From Betaproteobacteria bacterium (GTDB taxonomy: Bacteria > Pseudomonadota > Gammaproteobacteria > Burkholderiales > Burkholderiaceae_F), in assembly GCA_005882215.1 (NCBI GenBank), contig VBCK01000165.1, positions 1 to 38,112 on the forward strand: a stretch of DNA of 38,112 bases, read 5' to 3'. Under the pieces are notes generated by a model. That model was not told where the DNA came from. It was given only the letters and a program-made list of their open reading frames with translations, and ran no database searches. Position numbers and translations under genes: made by a program. Below, in pieces: positions 35,074 to 38,112 of the stretch (positions are counted from its first letter, which is position 1; every line of letters starts with the position of its first letter).

Positions 35074-36588
35074 TCAACCCAGGTTGATCCAGATCGACTT
35101 GGTCTGCGTGTGCGCCAGCACGGTTTCGAAGCACTTGTCGCGCCCCTGCCCCGACTGCTTGTAGCCGCCGAACGGCATCGTCATGTCGCCGTGGTCGAAG
35201 CAGTTGATCCATACCACGCCGGCCTCGACGTCGCGCGCCAGCCGGTGCGCGGTCGTCAAGTCCGAGGTCCAGATGCTGGCGGCCAGCCCGTAGATCGAAT
35301 CGTTGGCGATCCGGGTCGCCTCGCCCACGTCCTTGAACGGAATCACCGCGGCCACCGGTCCGAAGATTTCCTCCTGCGCGATCTTCATCGACGACTTCAC
35401 GCCGGTGAACAGCGTCGGCGCCACGTAGTTTCCCTGCTGAAAGCCGGCCGGCACCGAGCCTCCCATCACGAGCGTCGCGCCGTCGGCTTTGCCGGACTCG
35501 ATGTAGCCGAGCACGCGTTTTTGCTGCTCCGGCGTCACCAGGGGTCCCATCGTCGTGGCCGGATCGAGCGGATCGCCCGGCCGGAACGACTCGGCCGCCC
35601 TGGCGCGAAAGCGCTCGATGAAGGTGTCGGCCAGCGACTCCTGCACCAGCAGCCGGGAACCCGCGTTGCAGACCTCGCCCTGGTTGCCGTAGATGCCGTT
35701 GACCGCGTAGCGCACGGCGGTGTCCAGGTCGCCCACGTCGCGCAGGATGATCTGCGGCGTCTTGCCTCCGCACTCGGTGCTGACGCGCTTCATGTTCGAC
35801 TGGCCGGCGTACACCATCATCAGCTTGCCCACCTCGGTCGATCCGGTGAAGGCGATCTTGTTCACGTCCATGTGCAGGCCGAGCGCGCGGCCCGCGTCCT
35901 CGCCGTAGCCGTTCACCACGTTGAATACGCCGTCCGGCACGCCGGCCTCGGCCAGCAGCCTGGCCAGCAGCAGCGCGCTGAGCGGGGACTGCTCCGCCGG
36001 CTTCAGCACCACCGAGTTGCCCGCAGCCAGGGCCGGTGCTGCCTTCCAGGAGGCCATCATCAGCGGGTAGTTCCAAGGCACCACGCAGCCGACCACGCCC
36101 AGGGGCTCGCGCGTGATCATGTGCAGCGCGCTCGGGTCGGTGCTGGTGACCGCGCCTTCGATCTTGTCGATCGTCTCGGCAAAATACTGCCAGGTCATCA
36201 CGCTGCCGGGAACATCGATATTGACGAGCTCCGAGATCGGCTTGCCCATGTCCAGGCAGTCGAGCAAGGCCAGATCGTCCGCGTATTGCTCCAGCAATCG
36301 TGCAACCTTGAACAGGACGTCCATGCGCGAGCGCGGGGCCATGCGCGACCAGATCCCGCTGCGAAAGGCCTTCTTGGCCGCCGCCACCGCAAGGTCCACA
36401 TCCTTGGCAGCGCCTTGCGCCACCTCGGCCAGCACCTGGCGCGTGGCAGGGTTCAGCGTCTGGAAGCGCGCGCCGGAGGAGGCGTCGACGAACTTGCCGC
36501 CGATGAACAGGCGCGTCTCCGGCTTGACCCGGACGGCCCGTTCATGCCAGTAGCGGGACGAGGTGCGGTCGGTGGCGGTCGCGGTCAT
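35074..36588 (-). CDS. NAD-dependent aldehyde dehydrogenase (PuuC/betaine-aldehyde type)
   Basis: 504 residues, the full length of the class. PWNYPLMMASWKAAPALAAGNSVVLKPAEQ and FTGSTEVGK are the NAD-binding parts; the general base is Glu272 in TECGGKTPQ and the nucleophile is Cys307 in NQGEVCNAGSR. The FxxGxxPDGVFNVVNGYGEDAG stretch and the C-terminal PFGGYKQSGQGRDKC place it near gamma-glutamyl-gamma-aminobutyraldehyde (PuuC) and betaine-aldehyde dehydrogenases. It oxidises an aldehyde, probably amine-derived, to the acid. First of three tightly spaced genes with the permease and the barrel protein. GGAGAG seven to ten bases upstream supports ATG 36588. Confidence 0.9.
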   Translation of the reverse strand: MTATATDRTSSRYWHERAVRVKPETRLFIGGKFVDASSGARFQTLNPATRQVLAEVAQGAAKDVDLAVAAAKKAFRSGIWSRMAPRSRMDVLFKVARLLEQYADDLALLDCLDMGKPISELVNIDVPGSVMTWQYFAETIDKIEGAVTSTDPSALHMITREPLGVVGCVVPWNYPLMMASWKAAPALAAGNSVVLKPAEQSPLSALLLARLLAEAGVPDGVFNVVNGYGEDAGRALGLHMDVNKIAFTGSTEVGKLMMVYAGQSNMKRVSTECGGKTPQIILRDVGDLDTAVRYAVNGIYGNQGEVCNAGSRLLVQESLADTFIERFRARAAESFRPGDPLDPATTMGPLVTPEQQKRVLGYIESGKADGATLVMGGSVPAGFQQGNYVAPTLFTGVKSSMKIAQEEIFGPVAAVIPFKDVGEATRIANDSIYGLAASIWTSDLTTAHRLARDVEAGVVWINCFDHGDMTMPFGGYKQSGQGRDKCFETVLAHTQTKSIWINLG

Positions 36589-36691
36589 GTTCGCTCTCCT
36601 GCAGTTGGATTTCGGCCGGCTGCGGGCCCAGGCTGCCTCGCGGGCGCCCGGCAGCGCTGCACGCCGCGGCCACGGCAATCATGCTACGTCA

Positions 36692-37720
36692 TCACTTGGC
36701 CCCGACCACGCCGTCTTTCGAAAACAGTTCCACGCCCCCCTTGGCCGTGGCCAGCGCCGCCGTCAGAGGTTCTCGGTCCGGGCGGGGCGACGCGGTGAAG
36801 TTGACTCCGTCCTTGCTGTTGATGACGGCACCTTCCAGCCCGACGCCGATCACGCTGCCGTCCGGCGAGAGCGTCAGGTCCGTGATCGACGCCGTCACGC
36901 CGCTGGTCAACTCCGACCACGTCTTGCCGGCGTTTGTGCTGCGCCAGATCTTACCGTTCAACCCGGCCACCAGCACCGAATTGTCCGCCAATGCCAGCCC
37001 GGCCCAGAACGACCCCTTGTTGCCGGTTTTGATAAGGCTCCAGGTCTGGCCGCCATCGGAGGACTTGAACACCAGGCCGAGCTCGGCCGCGATGTAGAGG
37101 ATACCGGCCTTGTCGGCAAAGAGCTCGTACAGGTTCGGCCCCGCCTTGTCCGCCCCGGACAGCGTCGGCATCTTGACCGTCTCCCAGGTGGCACCGCCGT
37201 CGGCCGTGCGCACGGCCAGCGACCACAGGCCGACCGCGATGCCGTGGCTGGCGTCGGAGAAGTAGACCGAGAACAGCGGCTGGTCGACGCTGGTATCGGT
37301 GCGCTGCAGCTTCCAGGTCTCGCCGCCGTCCTCGGTATGCAGGATCTCGCCCCAGTGACCGACCGCCCAGCCCTGCTTGTCGTCGACGAAGCACACCGAG
37401 GTCAGCAGCACGCGGGTCGGCACGTCCTTGGCCTGGCGCCAGGTCTTGCCGTCGTCGTCCGACAGGATCACTGTGCCGTGATCGCCGACCGCGACGCTGC
37501 GCGACCCGGCCCGTGCCACGGCCAGCATCTGGGCATGGGTCGGGTTGGCCAGGTGCATCGCCGGCAGGTTCTTCAGCTCCTTGGGAAACTTGGTCAGGTC
37601 CCCGCCGGCCTCTCCGCCCCCGCCGGCGAACTGCGCCAGCGCGCCGCACGAGCTTGCGGTCAAGGCGACCCACAGCAGCCATGCCGGGCCATTGAAAGAT
37701 CGCATCACAGGTGAAATCAT
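36692..37720 (-). CDS. Ycf48/HCF136-like beta-propeller protein
   Basis: 342 residues with a signal peptide (WLLWVALTASSCGALA). At least five Asp-box-like repeats follow: SDDDGKTW, TEDGGETW, TADGGATW, SSDGGQTW and STNAGKTW, spaced about 45-50 residues, giving a seven-bladed propeller. The fold is that of Ycf48, a photosystem II assembly factor in cyanobacteria, but in non-phototrophs such genes lie beside MMPL/RND transporters and DUF1302/DUF1329 genes. That is the case here with the transporter upstream. The role is probably a periplasmic partner of the exporter (inference). GGGAGG about eight bases upstream supports ATG 37720; ATG 37705 is an alternative. Confidence 0.85.
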   Translation of the reverse strand: MISPVMRSFNGPAWLLWVALTASSCGALAQFAGGGGEAGGDLTKFPKELKNLPAMHLANPTHAQMLAVARAGSRSVAVGDHGTVILSDDDGKTWRQAKDVPTRVLLTSVCFVDDKQGWAVGHWGEILHTEDGGETWKLQRTDTSVDQPLFSVYFSDASHGIAVGLWSLAVRTADGGATWETVKMPTLSGADKAGPNLYELFADKAGILYIAAELGLVFKSSDGGQTWSLIKTGNKGSFWAGLALADNSVLVAGLNGKIWRSTNAGKTWSELTSGVTASITDLTLSPDGSVIGVGLEGAVINSKDGVNFTASPRPDREPLTAALATAKGGVELFSKDGVVGAK

Positions 37721-37743
37721 GGCCGGTCCCTCCCCTCGCTATC

Positions 37744-38112
37744 TCAGTGCTGAAGCACGCCCGGGATATGCACGGGCTTGCGGCGCGGGAACAGGCGTTC
37801 CAGCACCACCGCCAGCGCCGGCAGCGCGGTCATCGCCATGACCAGGTTGATAATGAACATGAAGGCCAGCAGCTTGCCCATGTCGGCCTGGAACTTCAGC
37901 GCCGAGAACGACCAGGTGACGACGCCGATGGCCAGCGTGATCGCGGTGAAGATCGTCGCCATCCCGACCTCCAGGATCGAGTGCTCCAGCGCCGCGACGA
38001 TCGGCTCGCCCATCGCCATGTGGGACTGCAGCCGGTTATATATATAGAAGGCGTAATCGACCCCGATGCCGACCGCCAGCACCATCACCGGCAGCGTAGC
38101 CACCGTCAAACC
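37744..38112 (-). CDS. MMPL/RND-family transporter, C-terminal fragment
   Basis: The frame runs in from the right edge of the window and ends at 37744, giving 122 codons. It contains PVMVLAVGIGVDYAFYIYNRL, the MMPL helix motif, a second helix pair (IFTAITLAIGVVTWSF and MGKLLAFMFIINLVMAMTALPALAVVL) and a short basic tail. These are the last helices of an RND-type exporter of the hydrophobe/amphiphile class. The Ycf48-like gene starts 23 bases further on. The substrate is unknown. Confidence 0.85.
   Translation of the reverse strand, partial: GLTVATLPVMVLAVGIGVDYAFYIYNRLQSHMAMGEPIVAALEHSILEVGMATIFTAITLAIGVVTWSFSALKFQADMGKLLAFMFIINLVMAMTALPALAVVLERLFPRRKPVHIPGVLQH

Overview
This window is a stretch of high-GC bacterial chromosome, almost certainly from a betaproteobacterium of the order Burkholderiales. 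Several blocks have gene orders typical of that group: ahcY - small holin-like membrane protein - metF behind an S-adenosylhomocysteine (SAH) riboswitch; pteridine-reductase-like SDR - folB - ttcA divergent from a MidA-type methyltransferase; and cca - NDUFA9-like reductase - slt divergent from 5-formyl-THF cyclo-ligase. I see no tRNA, rRNA, insertion sequence, CRISPR array or prophage. No stretch of 300 bases lacks a gene; the longest gaps are about 240 bases (27267-27508) and about 210 bases (33177-33384, which holds the riboswitch).

Layout. 1-4.4 kb: end of a BNR-repeat lipoprotein, a lemA / M48-protease pair, and a dolP-like BON lipoprotein behind yraN. 4.6-6.7 kb: rsmI convergent with an M20 peptidase; both 3' ends appear lost at a common junction near 5.25 kb. 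6.8-11.5 kb: a HAD hydrolase and the elongasome genes mrdA-mrdB-rlpA. 11.6-14.9 kb: a VIT1/CCC1 membrane protein, a Cys/Met-metabolism PLP enzyme and an exported amidohydrolase. 14.9-18.2 kb: the pterin/ttcA block and MidA. 18.4-19.9 kb: a small accessory patch with an ABM protein, a DUF488 protein and a Phd/PIN toxin-antitoxin pair under a palindromic operator. 19.9-26.3 kb: dinB, a VOC protein, cca, an NDUFA9-like protein, slt and a 5-FTHF cyclo-ligase. 26.3-27.3 kb: a LysR regulator lacking part of its effector domain, preceded by an unlisted 37-residue membrane peptide. 27.5-33.3 kb: a one-carbon block (GcvT-family methyltransferase, APC permease, metF, holin-like protein, ahcY, SAH riboswitch). 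33.4-36.6 kb: aldehyde dehydrogenase, a shortened APC permease and an allene-oxide-cyclase-like secreted protein in one tight operon. 36.7 kb to the end: a Ycf48-like protein and the C-terminus of an MMPL/RND transporter.

How the genes work together. mrdA, mrdB and rlpA build and remodel side-wall peptidoglycan. ahcY removes the SAH made by methyltransferases and is switched by SAH through the leader; metF supplies or consumes 5-methyl-THF. A GcvT-family enzyme and a permease directly downstream of metF suggest, as an inference, a THF-dependent demethylation route for an imported methylated compound. The dehydrogenase/permease operon suggests uptake and oxidation of an amine-derived aldehyde.

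The most noteworthy observations are: three genes that each look as if they lost roughly 150-300 bases at a clean internal junction (rsmI/M20, the LysR gene, the second APC permease); an SAH riboswitch whose 3' arm can alternatively sequester the ahcY ribosome-binding site; a probably leaderless toxin-antitoxin promoter with an 18-bp operator over its -35 element; and the small membrane-peptide gene with a strong ribosome-binding site. All functions are assigned by reading motifs; no database search was run.
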